In this document: piece after piece, positions 23,052-35,359 of the stretch | Layout: the number at the start of each line of letters is the position of its first letter | Numbering within the stretch: position 1 is the stretch's first letter | Assembly: GCF_902686445.1 (NCBI RefSeq) | Contig: NC_062220.1 | Span: forward strand, 114,438,643 to 114,502,642 | DNA length: 64,000 nucleotides | Origin: Sciurus carolinensis | Lineage: Eukaryota > Chordata > Mammalia > Rodentia > Sciuridae | Reading direction: 5' to 3' | Made by a program: the position numbers and the translations under genes | The notes under the pieces: model-generated | Database searches by the model: none | Seen by the model: only the letters and a program-made list of their open reading frames with translations | What the model was told of the DNA's origin: nothing

Positions 23052-25344
23052 GACACTTGTTACCAGGGCCCATGGCTCGGCAAGAATGAACTCCCCCACT
23101 AATCTGTACCACCAATGGGAGTCTTTGGAAGGCCCAAGCCCCATTGTTCCCTAAAGATGATGCACTGGGTTCTGAGCACTGGGAATTCCAGGGCTGTTGC
23201 TTGGCGAGTGGCTCTGAGTTGATGGGAGGAAGGGACTCCATCTTGTGCATCTCAGGAGCATAGTTCTCTCCATCATAGTATTGTTCACCCCAGGATTGTT
23301 CCCAGAATTGTCTGTTCCCAACTCATATGGTGTAGTCACAAACAGCCACCATGAAGGGCCCTCATGAACTATATTGTTGGTTGTTAGGGAGTCATTTCTG
23401 GATACCTTTTCTAGTCGGGAGTTGGGCAGGGAGTACAGTGAACAGTAGGGAGACCTGCTCTCAAGAAAGTTGTTACCAAGTTCTCAGAGAAAAAACTGTT
23501 GAGGGGAACCAAGGGGTCAGAACCTGCTGCTTTGGCTCCTACAGTCTCTCTTTTGCTTCTTCAACAAGGGCTGGCAAAGTGTTTTCTCAGCATCATCAGG
23601 CCCTGTGAGAGCTCTCCCTATGAGGTCCTGCATCTCCTTCCAGCTTCTCTCCCTCCCATCCTTATATTCCTTTCCCTTCTTGGTATGCTAGATTCCCTAA
23701 AGACCCTGTTTATTCACCTCTGGAGTCTGGCTCATACTGTCCTTCATTCAGTATGCCCTCCCCACATTTCTACCACTGAACACCTCCTTCTTACCAGGCG
23801 TCAACCATTCCTACACTCAGGAATAGTCTCTTCAGTTGATTTCCCAGAAGCACATTATCTCCAGTGGAAGAGATTTGGAGAGTGTCTAATCCAACTCCTT
23901 TCAGATGCTTGAGTACTGAGTGCACAACTTCCCTACTCAGCAACCATACCCCAGGGTTCCTTTGACTCAGGATTTGCTCACAATCTCCTGAGGCAGCATG
24001 CTTCATTTATGACCAGTTAAGTAAGAAAGCTATTTCCTAATCAAGCCTAGCTCAGTCTCCCAGTAGGTTTGTACCCCTGGTCCTGGCTGGCCTATTGGCA
24101 CTATTCAGTTATTTCCATCTTTACAATTAGTCAGAATGATACTTTAAAAATAGATGATGTTACTCTGCTCAAACATACAGTGACTTTCCTCTCACTCAGA
24201 TTGCTTCCTACAGGCTGCAGGTGCCTTTGCAAATGACTTAGTGTCTCACCCTGGGACCAGGTGTGCTCTCCCTGTACAGTGACTGATGAATATTTTTGGT
24301 CTGTTTAGGACCTGTGAGAAGGCAAGGGAAGAAATACTCAGGTGACTATGTTGCAGTGGTTGCCATTGATCCAGAGGTTTTCCAGTGGACCTCAGATTCC
24401 TGCAGGCTGCTTTGGCATGAGCCAGGGGTAACCACACAGAATATCAGAAAGGGGAGCTTTGCCTATTCCCTGGTGCCCACTTCTGGTCAGAACACCCATA
24501 TTCAGCTCATCAAAGGTTAGGAGCTGTGGTTTTTGTATTCATAGTCATCAGAAAAAGAAGACAGGAATCACAACACCCAAACATTTCAGATCTGAGAATG
24601 TTTGACATGCCAGGTGTCATGAGGAATCAGACTTGTGCTCAGAAGTAGCCCAGCAAAGTAAAAGCAAAGTGCTTCTGCAGAAGGGTGTGTTACCCAATAA
24701 GGTCTGCAGAGCAATCACACCTGGGTGGGCATTCCACCTGCTTTTATGCCTAATGCAGCTCTGACCCTTGACCTGACAGGACAAATTTAGGGGTATAATC
24801 TATACAATTGGCTAATTGAGATATTTTAAGGACATATACCTTCAGTTGTTCCTCCCTCACTCTGTTATCTTGTGTGGGAAAGCATCTTTTGGGTGCATGT
24901 ATTCTGACACCTGTGTACCTCTTACGTAAATTACTCTTTCTTAACAGAGAGATTTCTGTCTCTGTTGGTCAGACCAATCCCTTACCCTACCTGTTTGTCA
25001 AGGGGATGTTCAGTGATGGATCTGCTGGCTCTGGAGCTATTTTGTCACTTTCCTTTCTGCTATTTCCACTCTGGCTGCCTTTCTTACATCCCAATATAAC
25101 ACTTAAGGCTAAATACTATATTCTGAAAATAGACCACTGGACTTTCTATTTCTCACAAGAAGAAACTGAGAAAAGACTTGAACTACTTGATCCTTAATAA
25201 AAAGTGAACATCAAAAGCCTGCTGGAAGGGAATCATGGGAAAACCTGTAGCCAAGACAGAAGCTGAGCCTGGTGGGCGGGGATGAGTTCTGGCTGTGGTC
25301 AGCGGATATAGGTGCACACACAGACATAACTGAACTTAAGGATG
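23052..25344. other. No gene recognised
   Basis: Unassigned. Several open frames of 70-137 codons (for example 23499-23912 plus, 24874-25197 plus) show no domain that I know. 24296-24520 (+) has a balanced composition (RRQGKKYSGDYVAVVAIDPE) and may be an exon remnant of an unidentified gene. Confidence 0.35.
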
Positions 25345-25440
25345 CTGGTTTCCTGGAGAGATGAGGAAACTGAGGCACAGGAAAGAACATGTGTCCAAGG
25401 CTGCCCCCAGTTGGCAGAGCCAGGACTAATGTTGGATCTG
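25345..25440 (+). repeat. MIR SINE fragment
   Basis: gagatgaggaaactgaggca then caagg, agttggcagagccaggacta: the classic MIR core order. Good match over about 95 bases. Confidence 0.85.
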
Positions 25441-27560
25441 GTATTTTTCCCACTGTACTTGAAAGGCATGCGTCCACAGCATCACATCAAAGGAAATGAA
25501 AGCAAGGATCTGGTGTTGCTGAGAAGGAGTTGAATCTCTTAATGTAAAAGCAGACAAGTGACTGCAAGTGACTGATGACTGTGCACTCAGGTGGGCAGCA
25601 AAGTCACAAAGAGGAAGGGTTCACTGGATGCTTCTGTTGGCATCCTGGAGGCAAACTGATCTGGATTGTCTGCCTTGATATCAATTGTTAATCTACCCTT
25701 TTCCTACTCTCTTTCAATATGCACCTTCAATACACCTCTTTAATATGCTGCATTCATTTTTGAAAAACATGGTAATGTTTCTATCGTAAAATTCTAAATA
25801 AGATTTTAATTCATTTTAAGCCAGTGAAAATGAGATTTTTATAATCTTTCTTATTTATTACTTAAGTAAACTTCAAAGCATTAATGAAACAAGAAATAAA
25901 GATGATGGTGATCCATTGCAAGAGGACGATTGCCAAATAAAATGCATCCTACACTTCAAACTGCCAAGAGTAGAATTTAAACTTTTCACCAAAAACAGCA
26001 AGCATGTGAAGCATAAATATGTTGATCACTCTGATTGTAACATGCATGGAAGTATTGCACCCATCCTATGCAGTTATTATGTCATTAAAATGAATTTTAA
26101 GGAATTAATTAGTTGGAAAAAGAGATTCCAAAAAGAATGATCTAAAATTTAAAAAGTAGTTAAGAGAAAGTGCCAATCAAGAGAGAGAGTTGCCTGTGTT
26201 AAAGTCATGGTGGACACCGCATAGTGCCTGCTATGTGCTGGGGCTCTCCCACCTGATGCACTGTGGGATGCTGGCTACACAGTGGCCCTGGCCACAGGAC
26301 CATTAGTATTCCAGCTCTGAGTCAGAGAAATGTGGCTACAGGTGAGAAGTCACTTTAGAGGCTCGCAGAATGAGCATGACCTTGGAGCTTGAGCCCACAT
26401 CCCTACCTGGCACAGAGGAGCTGAGAGCCTGTGGCTGCTCTGACCTGAGCTGGGTCAAGTCTCACACAGCAGGGTGAAATTGTGTGACAGACACTAGAGG
26501 ATCATCTTTGTCCAGTCCTGTTTTCTAATCCCAATATCCACCCAATCTTAGTTTGTAATCTCACTCTCCAATCGCAGGGCCCTTGGAGAAGTGGTCAATT
26601 CTAGGGCTGCAGCAGACAGTATGAGATGGATCTGAGCATTGCATCATGCCAGAAAGTCAGGGAACCTTCAACCAAGAAAGTTCAGAGCACATGGACAAGC
26701 AGGAGCAGTTGGAAGGATGGAATGGAGGATGCTATGCATTTATAACCCAGGTGCAGAAATACATGATTCCATAAATGAGTAAATGAGGGAGAGGAGGCAA
26801 ACTTTACTTGAAAAGATTTTCAATTAGCATATGCAGATACTCCCTCCACGAAGGGGAGTGCTGGACTGAACTGGCAGTCACAGAAGATGGGGACAAGAAC
26901 AGAACCTGCCTTAGCAAGCCATGAAGGGTGCAGCACCAGGCACCCCTGACACAATGTAAAATTTTCCCACACCCCTGGACTGGAGAACATTCCACAGAAT
27001 ACCCAGCCTTCTCCTCAAGGTTATGAAACACAGGGAAAAGGGAGGGTCACAGACCATAGAAGGGAGGACTGGTGACAACCAATGCAGCTGGAGTCATTGG
27101 TGGGACTCTGGGACAGGCAGCACTCATGGTAACCAGTAGCCTCTGAGTTTCATCTGTTCTGAATAATAGCAACAAGACAATACCAGCTCTCAGCTGTGCA
27201 ATGCCCTGGGAAGTGAGAGGTGATGGAAGGAGCATGTCCCGAGGGCTGTGCAGGGTCTCTGTCTTGTCTTCACAGTCTTAGGAGAGCTCAGATTATTCAA
27301 ACAAAAGGCTGTTTTGTTTAGGAAATACTATAAGTATAAACTAAGAAGATGGTGGGGAGATCAGTGGTCATGGGGTCAGGGAAGCATTGGTGACTGATGG
27401 AAGACCAGTCATGGGGCACACATGTCCTTGCATGAGCCAAAATGGTCCTATGGCTTGGGTAGGTTGAGTGTGTCCCCAAGGGCTCAGCATTGGAAGCCTG
27501 GCCCAGTGATTGGTGTTGGGCCACTGAAGAGTGGTGGGCTTATTGGAGGCACTGAGGTCA
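25441..27560. other. No gene recognised
   Basis: Unassigned sequence without a credible frame or a repeat I can name. Simple tracts are absent. Confidence 0.4.
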
Positions 27561-27564
27561 CTGT

Positions 27565-28665
27565 GGTTGCCTGCAGAGGTCTTTGCAGGGTTTGGAGTAA
27601 GCAGTCGCTGGTTGGCTCATGGCCAGTATGAGGTTGGATGGTATGGGCAGCATGAGTCCTCAGCAGCTGTCTAAGTATCACCACCAACTGTGTCCTGCTC
27701 CCTGAGTATGCTGACTCGGCCAGGAAAGACCAAGGGCCTGGAGCAGCCATAGTAGAGGCCATCCCAGCTACTGGTCTCAGTCTGACTCTGATGCCCACTT
27801 CTCCATGACCCAAAGTCACCACCACCAGACTCTGGAGCTCCATGCAGCAGCCACTGAATTCTTGACATGGCCCTGGACAGGACACTCAGTGCTAGATGCA
27901 GCCTTCACTGACACTGCAGCTGGACTCCTGTCACCGCTGCACATGAAGACATTGTGACTGGTTATTCTTTTACCACTGCCCCGCTTCCAGATTCTTCTGG
28001 TGCCACCCCACCGCAGCAACCAACCTCCCAAACCCTGACTAGAAGCTGACGCTGCACCAATGTCAATGCACTTTGCCCCACACCCTAGGACTGACGCCCT
28101 ACTCCTGACACCAGACTCCGGAAGCATCTGTGTTTTGGACTCTGAAGCTCCACCCTGCAGCCACTGGACTCCTAAATGAATGCCAGACAACACTCAGCGC
28201 TGGATGCCCACTTCCCCACCACTGCAGCCGGACTCCTGTCAGCACTGCAGGAGAACAGCTCACAGCTGGACATCTCTGTTGCTGAAGCTGCCACTTCCAG
28301 ACCCCCTCTGCCATTGCCAGTGACTACTCTGCAAGGAACTCAGATAATTCAGCTGGACACTCGATGCCTCCACAGATGCCCCTAGGCCAATGCTCAACTC
28401 CTGATTTCCTACACCTGATGACCTACCCCTGATGCCCTAAACCCAAAACCAGACACAGCTCCCTGTCGCTGCCACTGCTACCAGATACCACCATTCTGTG
28501 ATGCCCCACTGCAGACTGAACCCCAAAGCTGCTGCTGTGCTACCTAAGGCCACAGGAGCAGGGGAGGTGGGCATTCTCTATCACACGCTCCTCGCCAGTG
28601 CCTACCACTTGCCAGGACTTATCTCTAGTAAGTATGTCAAGCAGAATTGCCAGACTGTAGACAAT
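27565..28665 (+). repeat. GC-rich repeated segment (copy C) with internal CCACTGGACTCC-type duplication
   Basis: The first 215 bases match copy B (21133-21335) directly. The rest is rich in ctgccact/gacacc words and has an internal duplication at an offset of about 305: acactcagtgctagatgc, gcagctggactcctgtcacc (27884-27940) against acactcagcgctggatgccc, gcagccggactcctgtcagc (28190-28246). The composition suggests an LTR or a minisatellite-derived repeat. The open frames (27484-28314 minus and others) are side effects of GC-rich repeat sequence. Confidence 0.6.
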
Positions 28666-28710
28666 GCTCGACACCATCCACATTCATAAGGTAACGCCCC
28701 AACTGTTTTT

Positions 28711-29170
28711 CCAAGTGGTTACCACTTTGCCCTCCTGCTAGTGTAGAACACTTCATTTGGTCTGTATCTTTGCTAACAGATATTTTAATTTGCCATCTTA
28801 GCACTTTTAAAGTGTTGTGGCTTGAAGTTTGCTTTTCTCTTATGACATTTGTTTATGAATGGGTCATTTGAATTCCCTCTGCTAAGAAACAGTTAAGTTT
28901 TTATTTTTTTAAATCATTTTATGTGCTGATTTGTAGACATTTCTTTAAAACTTTGAATATCCTTTTGTTATGTATTGGAAAAACTCAGATCTGACATTTC
29001 TTTTTACTCTCTCCTGGGATCTTTTGGTTTACTGAAGTTAACAGTTAAGGGTAATAGAATCTCTCACTTTTCTATTTATGATTTGTGCTTTTTCATATCA
29101 TTTAAGAGATATAATTTTATTCTGTTGTCATAAAGATACTCTTCTGATTTACCCTTGGGAAATGTAGTGT
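28711..29170 (-). mobile_element. Old L1-like fragment, paralogue of the L1 no. 1 target
   Basis: 28711-28990 is the reverse complement of 9665-9743 joined to 16109-16345, with the L1 absent: cagatttgtagacattt here (complement) spans the exact junction. Further right, agtcataaagata-like words (29128-29150) fit old L1 ORF2 complement. Confidence 0.75.
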
Positions 29171-30014
29171 TTGTCACACTCTCTTATTTTATTTGTTCTT
29201 TTTAGATATACAGGCAGTAGAACGTACACGGTGTATAACTCACTCTAATAGGATCCCATCCTTGTGTTCATACGAGATGTGTAGTTTCACTGGTGGTGTA
29301 TTCATACATGAACAGAGGAAAGTTGTGTATTTTATGTTGACTTTCTTTGATTCATACAGACTTGAGATTGGGAATATGTGAGAATCTAGTTCTTTTATTA
29401 ATTCTTTGGCTTGTTTCATTTATTGTTTTCCACACTGGCATGAATGGTGATTGATCATTGATCAGATCCACAATGGGGAAAAGGATAACAGGAGTCTCCC
29501 AGCAGCCCCATCAATAATGTGGGTACCTGAACTTCCTGCTGTTGGTGAATGTGAGAGCCATGCACCGGTTCTAAGCCCCCTGGGATGGGCACACATTCAC
29601 TTGGAGACTGAGAGCTACCCCCCTCCACTTCTGAGTGGGCTGCAGTGCACCCAGGCTCAGTGGAGTGTACCTCAATTTCTGTCCCATGAAGACTGGGTAA
29701 GTTTCTCCCCTGCTCCTTCTGGGCAAACAAATCATACCCACTACATGACCTGAGGTGCCCCCTACCAGCTGACCTGTGGATGTTCTGGGCATTGAAATTA
29801 CAATATGAAATTTGAGTATCATTCACCCCAACACACAATCTCTTTAATATTCAAAAATTTTGAATTCAACAAGATAATACAAATGGAAGATTCCAGATCT
29901 GGCCTTGTGTGACGGACGAGTCAGGTAAAATGCCAGCATATCAAAAATCATCCTGCATATTTAATCTTAGAATGTGCTTGTGGAAACCACTGGATTCATA
30001 CCATTGGCTTTACA
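29171..30014. other. Unassigned; contains a short repeat shared with 16490-16538
   Basis: 29275-29312 (atgtgtagtttcactggtgg, tgtattcatacatgaac) matches 16502-16538 in direct orientation. The rest shows no named family and no credible gene. Confidence 0.45.
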
Positions 30015-30115
30015 TATGATGAATCTGAGATTCCAAGAAAGGAGATGATGTAGTTCACACACCAAGTAGATACTGAAGCCAGAGTTAGAATCCTGGCTGC
30101 TGAGGGTTTCTTCTA
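30015..30115 (+). repeat. Diverged MIR SINE fragment
   Basis: atgaatctgagattccaaga, tagttcacacaccaagtaga and agccagagttagaatcctgg follow the MIR core order, but with many substitutions. Confidence 0.55.
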
Positions 30116-30594
30116 CTCAATTGCATGAAATCATTCCTTTCCGAAACCATTTCTTATCCTTCCATTTAACAGTCGTCTTCCACTGGCCCTAAGACAACTG
30201 GCTCACAGCACTTTCTGGCACATAATCATATTTCTCTTATGATTTAGCTGAACCTGTCTGACTTGGGACCTCCACTTCCTTTGTAAGCCCCAGGGGCCTG
30301 AGCCATAACAATCTTTTATAATTCCCCCAGCACCAACATCTTGTGTGCAATAAAAATATTTACTTATAATTATTATTAAATAATAAGTCAACTGCAAGTT
30401 ATACCTCTGAGGAACCCTTGGAAATTTGGCACACAAGTGTACCAATTTTGTAAGGCATAATAATTTTTATCACAGTCTTATCTCAGACAGCAGAAGGAAT
30501 CTGACTTCACTTTTCTATGCATATATGAGTATCTTAGTGAGTCTCAACCACCATTTATATTCACAAGACGCTTACTAAAAACAAAACAAAAAAA
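30116..30594. other. No gene recognised
   Basis: Unassigned AT-leaning sequence. The minus-strand frame at 30203-30445 has no recognisable domain. Confidence 0.35.
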
Positions 30595-30775
30595 AAACAA
30601 CTAAAAGAAATAGCACAAAGTTCAGTGGAGTAGAGAGGGGAAGGTAAGTGCAGGACAGAGAAGGAAAGGGAAAGGGGAATTCTGAGGACTAAATTAGAGC
30701 AAATTATATTCCATGCTTTTGTAATTATGTCAAAATGAATCCTAATGCTGTGTATAAATACAAAGAAACATTTTA
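30595..30775 (+). mobile_element. L1 3'-end fragment (sciurid-type)
   Basis: The tail tgtaattatgtcaaaatgaa, cctaatgctgtgtataaat, then aaagaaaca resembles the recurrent L1 3' ends of squirrels. Short, without coding sequence. Confidence 0.5.
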
Positions 30776-30788
30776 AAACACTTTACCT

Positions 30789-30880
30789 CAGAGCCGTGAC
30801 TGCATCTGTATGGTAGAGCCATCCTTAGCCAGGCAGGAGGCCTGGGATTCAATTTCAAGCCTGACCCCCGCCAGTCCCTA
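30789..30880 (+). mobile_element. ID-type tRNA-derived SINE (diverged)
   Basis: gagccgtgactgcatctgta, gccaggcaggaggcctggga and ttcaatttcaagcctgaccc keep the tRNA-Ala/ID order (A box, B box gggttcaatcc-like). Mutated. Confidence 0.6.
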
Positions 30881-31124
30881 CACACATCATGCTTAGTGTT
30901 CATCCACTCTTACTCATTCCTTTCAAATAGAGTGACTTTTGTATTTTTCTTTGCTTATTTCAAAGGCTAAACTTTATATCAAGATGGAGAATGGAGGAGT
31001 GAGAGTCAACATTCGTTTCTCTTTGCTGTGATGTGGAGGAAACACTCAGTCCTAATTTGTTAAGTGGGACATTGGCTGTGGGTTTTATTGTGGATAAGTC
31101 TTATCAAGCTAAGAAGTATCTCTT

Positions 31125-32560
31125 TTATTCACAGTGAGTCAGAAGAGAACCAACCACCTTATGTACCACTCTACCCAACTTTGCCGACAGCACCCAGTCA
31201 ACAGGCTGTCCCCCCAGCCCCCTTGTCCTCAGAAGCAACAGATGCTGGCTCCTGAACATCAGCTCCTCCTTCTCCTCAAGTCATCTGTGCCATAGGCTTC
31301 CCCAGAACCAGACTCCTCCACGCCTGAGACCAAGATGCAAAATCACCCAAGACCAGAACCATGACCAAATGAGAGCTCTCCAGATGCCCCTATGAAGGAC
31401 TAGAGGACTTGCCTTTGTTGATCAGAAGGGAAACGTCCAAGGGGAAACACAATTGTGTGTACCAGCCTTTCACCAGTACTGAACTGTTGAATTGGGAAAA
31501 AATTATTCCCTCCTATATGGAGAAGCTCAGAGCCATGATTGACCTGAGGGAGTCCATTATCCAGACCAACCGAGCCATCTGCTTTGACTGCCTCCAGCTC
31601 CTTCTGACTCTATTTAGGGAGGAACAAGATAAGTGACTGAAGCAGGATTAAAATGACTACCAGAGCAAGCTCCAGTTGCCCCTGACAGCATTCAACCCTA
31701 TGCCCAGATTCAATTTCCCAACACTGATCCAAGGTGGGACTCAAAAAAGAGGAAGATCTTCTAAAGATAAAGGAATCAAGGATAGCAAGGATAAAAGGGG
31801 TAATAATTCTGATTTAATCTCCCCCACAGTTCTAAAGTTATGTAACAGGAAGTAAAGGAAACATGTAAAGTGATTATCATGAAACCATTGCAATTAGGCA
31901 CCCACTTAGTCCTTAAAATAATTTCTAGAAGCTCAGATATAACTATTGAAAAATATAGGGTCATATCCATAGCTCTCATTGACTGCCTAATAGAAGCTCG
32001 GGAAGAGCCCTAAACCTTAAAAAAAAAAAAAAAAAAAGAAAAAAAAGAAAACTCCAAAAGCCTGATGAAAGCCTCAGCCAGTTCTATGATGACATGAGAG
32101 ACCTTTAAACTCTACACTCCCTTGATCCTGAGGCACCAGACAACCAGAGGATGATCAGTGCAATGTGGGACAAACCCAGGGAGACATTCACCAAAACTAA
32201 AAAAAAGTAGATCGATTTGGAGGAAAAAATGCCAGTGGGCTAGCTGGTTGAATGACCACCAGTTTTATTCAACCGAGAACAAGTGGCTCCATGAGAGGCC
32301 GACCAAAAGATGAAGAAAAGATGTATCTCCTTGTGGCTGCCATCACTGCAAACCAGAATTCACCCCAAAGGGGGACCCACCAGCAAAACCAAACAAAAAT
32401 AAAAATTGGGACCAAATACAGGGCCAAGGAATGTCTGGATGGAAGGGCCACCTTATCCAGGACAATACTGAAACTAAATAAATGTGCCTACTGCCATCTG
32501 GAGGGCCACTGGAAGAATAATACCCCCAATTAAAGGAAGACTCCAAAGGGAATAAAGGCC
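31125..32560 (+). pseudogene. Gammaretrovirus-like (ERV1) gag remnant
   Basis: An endogenous retrovirus gag, which would encode the virion structural polyprotein. A proline-rich part (31140-31253, with PPYVPLYPTLPTAP) is followed by a stop. A capsid N-terminal part (31409-31636) shows YQPFTSTELLNWE and CFDCLQLLLTLFREEQ, characteristic of the gammaretroviral capsid. A later capsid part (about 32050-32210) is frame-disrupted, and the nucleocapsid part (32252-32533) has CAYCHLEGHWKNN, a CCHC zinc knuckle that lacks its last cysteine. Multiple stops and shifts, and a poly-A-ended insertion at 31741-32050, break it. No LTR, pol or env was recognised nearby. It is an old, inactive fragment. Confidence 0.75.
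31741..32050 (+). mobile_element. Poly-A-ended insertion inside the gag remnant
   Basis: A segment unlike gag that ends in an A-rich run at 32018-32050. Its core 31790-31955 is repeated directly at 33045-33210. The poly-A end points to retroposition. Family unknown. Confidence 0.5.
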
Positions 32561-32621
32561 AATGGACCTGGAAAAATATGCCATAGGGCTTCAAAAACTC
32601 ACCAACCCACTACTTCAAATT

Positions 32622-32770
32622 TGTGCAACCACTTTGCAATATGGAGATTCCTTAGAAAACTTGGAATGGAACCACCCTATGAGCCAGTTATCCCACTCCT
32701 TGGTCTATACCCAAAGGACTTAAAAACAGCATACTACAGTGACCCAGCCACATAAATGCTTATAATCTTA
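32622..32770 (+). mobile_element. L1 ORF2 3' fragment
   Basis: tgcaaccactttgcaatatg, attccttagaaaacttggaa, cccactccttggtctatacc and caaaggacttaaaa match 15420-15560 of L1 no. 1 closely. Truncated at both ends. Confidence 0.9.
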
Positions 32771-32779
32771 TGGAATTTG

Positions 32780-34384
32780 ACAACTCAGGGCCCGAAGTCA
32801 GTGTAAATGGTACTTTAAACTTGCTGGGTTCTCTTCAGATTATAAGATATAACTAATGACTTGACATTTCACTATGATGGTTTGGAGATTTATAGACAGG
32901 TAATTCTTAGTTGACCTGGATCTTGTTGTGGCTAATTCATGGCAATTTTGCATTAAAATTCTTGTAAATTAGAGTTCATGAGTGAATTCCCTTTTATCTC
33001 CACTTACAAGAAATTGGAAAGCAGAAATAGAAATAAACTTAGAAAAGGAAAAAGGGTAATATGTCTGACTTAATTTCCTCATACTTCTAAAGTTATGAAA
33101 CAAGTAAAGGAAAATATAATGTGATTATCATGAAAATCATTGCAATTAGGCACTCACTTAGTCCTTACAATAATTTCTAGAAGCTCAGATACAACTCTTG
33201 AAAAATTAGGATAATGTTCACCAGACTTCAGGGAAATAAAAAAGGAATGTGTTAATGCAAATTACATGTAAATTAGAATTGACTTTCCTTATACTTTCCA
33301 ATTATTACTAGAGGAAAAATTGAAAATAGGAGTACAGAAGTAGAGATTTCCTGTCAAGATAGCTGCAGGAGGAAAAAGAAAGCATAGATTCTTGTCTATG
33401 GTGTTCTCTCTGAAAATACAGACTGCCAACATAAACTTCATGGTTAGTCATCTGAGTGAACCATAAATGCTAATATCTTTATAAATAAGCATACCCCATG
33501 TAGTATTGTATTTATCATCATTTCTCCCTTCTTATTAGAAAAGACATGGGAAAAATTTTCCATTGTCTTTCCTTTTGAATACTTACTAGAATTTCTTTAG
33601 AAATTAACCAAATAAAAGTCAATGTATCCCTTTATATATAGATGCATGTTTAGAAATAACATGATACATTTAAGTATTTCAGGACAATAATAGAGTTTCC
33701 TTCATATTATTCTCATATAATTTTAACAAAAGAAGCATTAGTTATTCATATTTGAATTTCTTCAAATATTGAATAGTAATTTCTATTTAGAATGAGAAAA
33801 TACAATTTATACTTTAAACAATTAAGGATGTCATTTAGAGAACTTATTTTAATTAAGAAAAGCAATTCACATAAAACTTGTCCACAAATAGGAAAAGTAC
33901 TAAGTAGGAAATCAGTGTAAGGTGAAATGTAAAGTACAACATGGCCTTAGCATGTGTATCCTGCATATATTAAGGATGACCTATAAAGCTTTTATTTTTT
34001 ATTTCATAGGATCCAATTCATACATATTGACAAAAAGTATTTTCCATTTGAAAGTAAACATTTCCCTTTTCCTGAATTTTAATTAAATCCAGAAAACTAC
34101 AGATTTTATTGAATCAAACTAAACAACTTCAATTCACCAGGTGGATATGTGGGAAAGCTAATCAGTAGGTTCCAGAAATAGCTCGTCAGAGATTTGAAAG
34201 TCTTTGAAATAAGGATTTTATTAATTAAACTTTTTTCTTAATTATGCTCTTTTTTTAATATTAGAATACTTAAAATTTTAAATGGTTTGATTAGTACTTG
34301 GGAATATATTGATGAGTATTACATATTTGCTTCATTGTTATGTAGAGTGTTTTCAAGTTTTGTGTGTATATTTTCTATTATCTT
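32780..34384. other. AT-rich unassigned DNA with one direct repeat copy
   Basis: Low-GC sequence with no gene. It includes 33045-33210, the second copy of the 31790-31955 element (attgcaattaggcactcact, agtcctta, aataatttctagaagctcag). Confidence 0.5.
33045..33210 (+). repeat. Direct repeat of 31790-31955
   Basis: About 165 bases, offset 1253-1255, around 90% similar by eye. Unknown family. Confidence 0.8.
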
Positions 34385-34400
34385 TACCTTCATGATTTTA
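34385..34400. repeat. Target-site duplication, left (truncated L1)
   Basis: taccttcatgatttta, repeated exactly at 34816-34831. Confidence 0.95.
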
Positions 34401-34815
34401 TATATATATTATATATATTTTCTATTGTAAACAAATGGGATACAGGTTGTTTCTCTGTTTGTACATTGTACAAAGGCATACCATTTGTGTAATCATAAAT
34501 TTACATAGGTATGTTTTTTGATTATTCTGTTATTTTTTCCCTTCCCCCCCCACCCCACCCCCACCCCTCTTTTCCCTCTATACAGTCCTTCCTTCCTCCA
34601 TTCTTGCCCCCCCGACCCTAACCCTAACTCGCACCCTAACACTAACCCCTCCCACCCCCCATTATGTTCATCATCCACTTATTAGCGATATCATTTGTCC
34701 CTTTGTTTTTGAGATTGGGCTTATCTCACTTAGCATATATTCTCCAATTTCATCCATTTGCCTGCAAATGCCATAATTTTATCATCTTTAGGGCTGAGTA
34801 ATATTCCATTGTATA
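34401..34815 (-). mobile_element. 5'-truncated L1 (3' end only)
   Basis: A 415-bp minus-strand insertion: T/AT-rich tail at the left, the C-rich complement of the L1 G-run at about 34541-34570, a telomere-like tract (cctaaccctaac near 34616) and the complement of the ORF2 end (ctcacttagcatatattctc). 16-bp exact target-site duplications flank it. It closely resembles 35395-35790 of L1 no. 2 and ends at gtatata where L1 sequence was cut off. Confidence 0.95.
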
Positions 34816-34831
34816 TACCTTCATGATTTTA
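34816..34831. repeat. Target-site duplication, right (truncated L1)
   Basis: Exact copy of 34385-34400. Confidence 0.95.
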
Positions 34832-35347
34832 ATGTGGTTTTCTTGAAGATAAATATTGATCCAAATAAAACTTACACATTTCCACAATACTCATAGCTGA
34901 CTCAATAAACAATAAAAACAAATGTAGAAGTAATTTTTTATGTCAATTCAAAACAAAATAAACACTAATTTCTTTTCTTCTACCCTGAATTTAAAAAACT
35001 GCAAAGGACTGCATTTATGTGTCTAACTCATAAATTAAATCTTACTTATGAGATTGAACTTTTTCATAATTCTGGATAATTATGACATTTACACTATGAA
35101 TTCATATTATGAAAACTACCAAAATTAAATGTTTTAAAAACCAATAAAGCTTTAACATGAATGAAAACTACATAATCATTAGACTTATAAAACTTACTTC
35201 TGGAACTTACACATGGATCTTCCTAAAGTCTTCTAAAGAGTTATGTATTAAAAACTCAAACAAAAAAAATTAGGGCATTTTAGCAATAACCGATTGCTGC
35301 CATTCCAAATGTCATGATAATCTGAATAAAAACAATATACTTTGTAA
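34832..35347. other. AT-rich DNA, no gene
   Basis: Unassigned sequence between two L1 insertions. Confidence 0.5.
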
Positions 35348-35359
35348 AATATACACCCA
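35348..35359. repeat. Probable target-site duplication, left (L1 no. 2)
   Basis: aatataca-ccca against aatataca-ctca at 42292-42303: 12 bases with one mismatch. Confidence 0.75.

Noticed and set aside
23499..23912. A 137-codon plus-strand gene
   Set aside because: No recognisable domain, an overlapping open frame on the other strand, and no promoter, splice or poly-A context. Too weak to call.
31409..31636. A captured (domesticated) gag gene
   Set aside because: Open part is only 75 codons, upstream and downstream gag parts carry stops and an insertion, and there is no conserved full-length frame.
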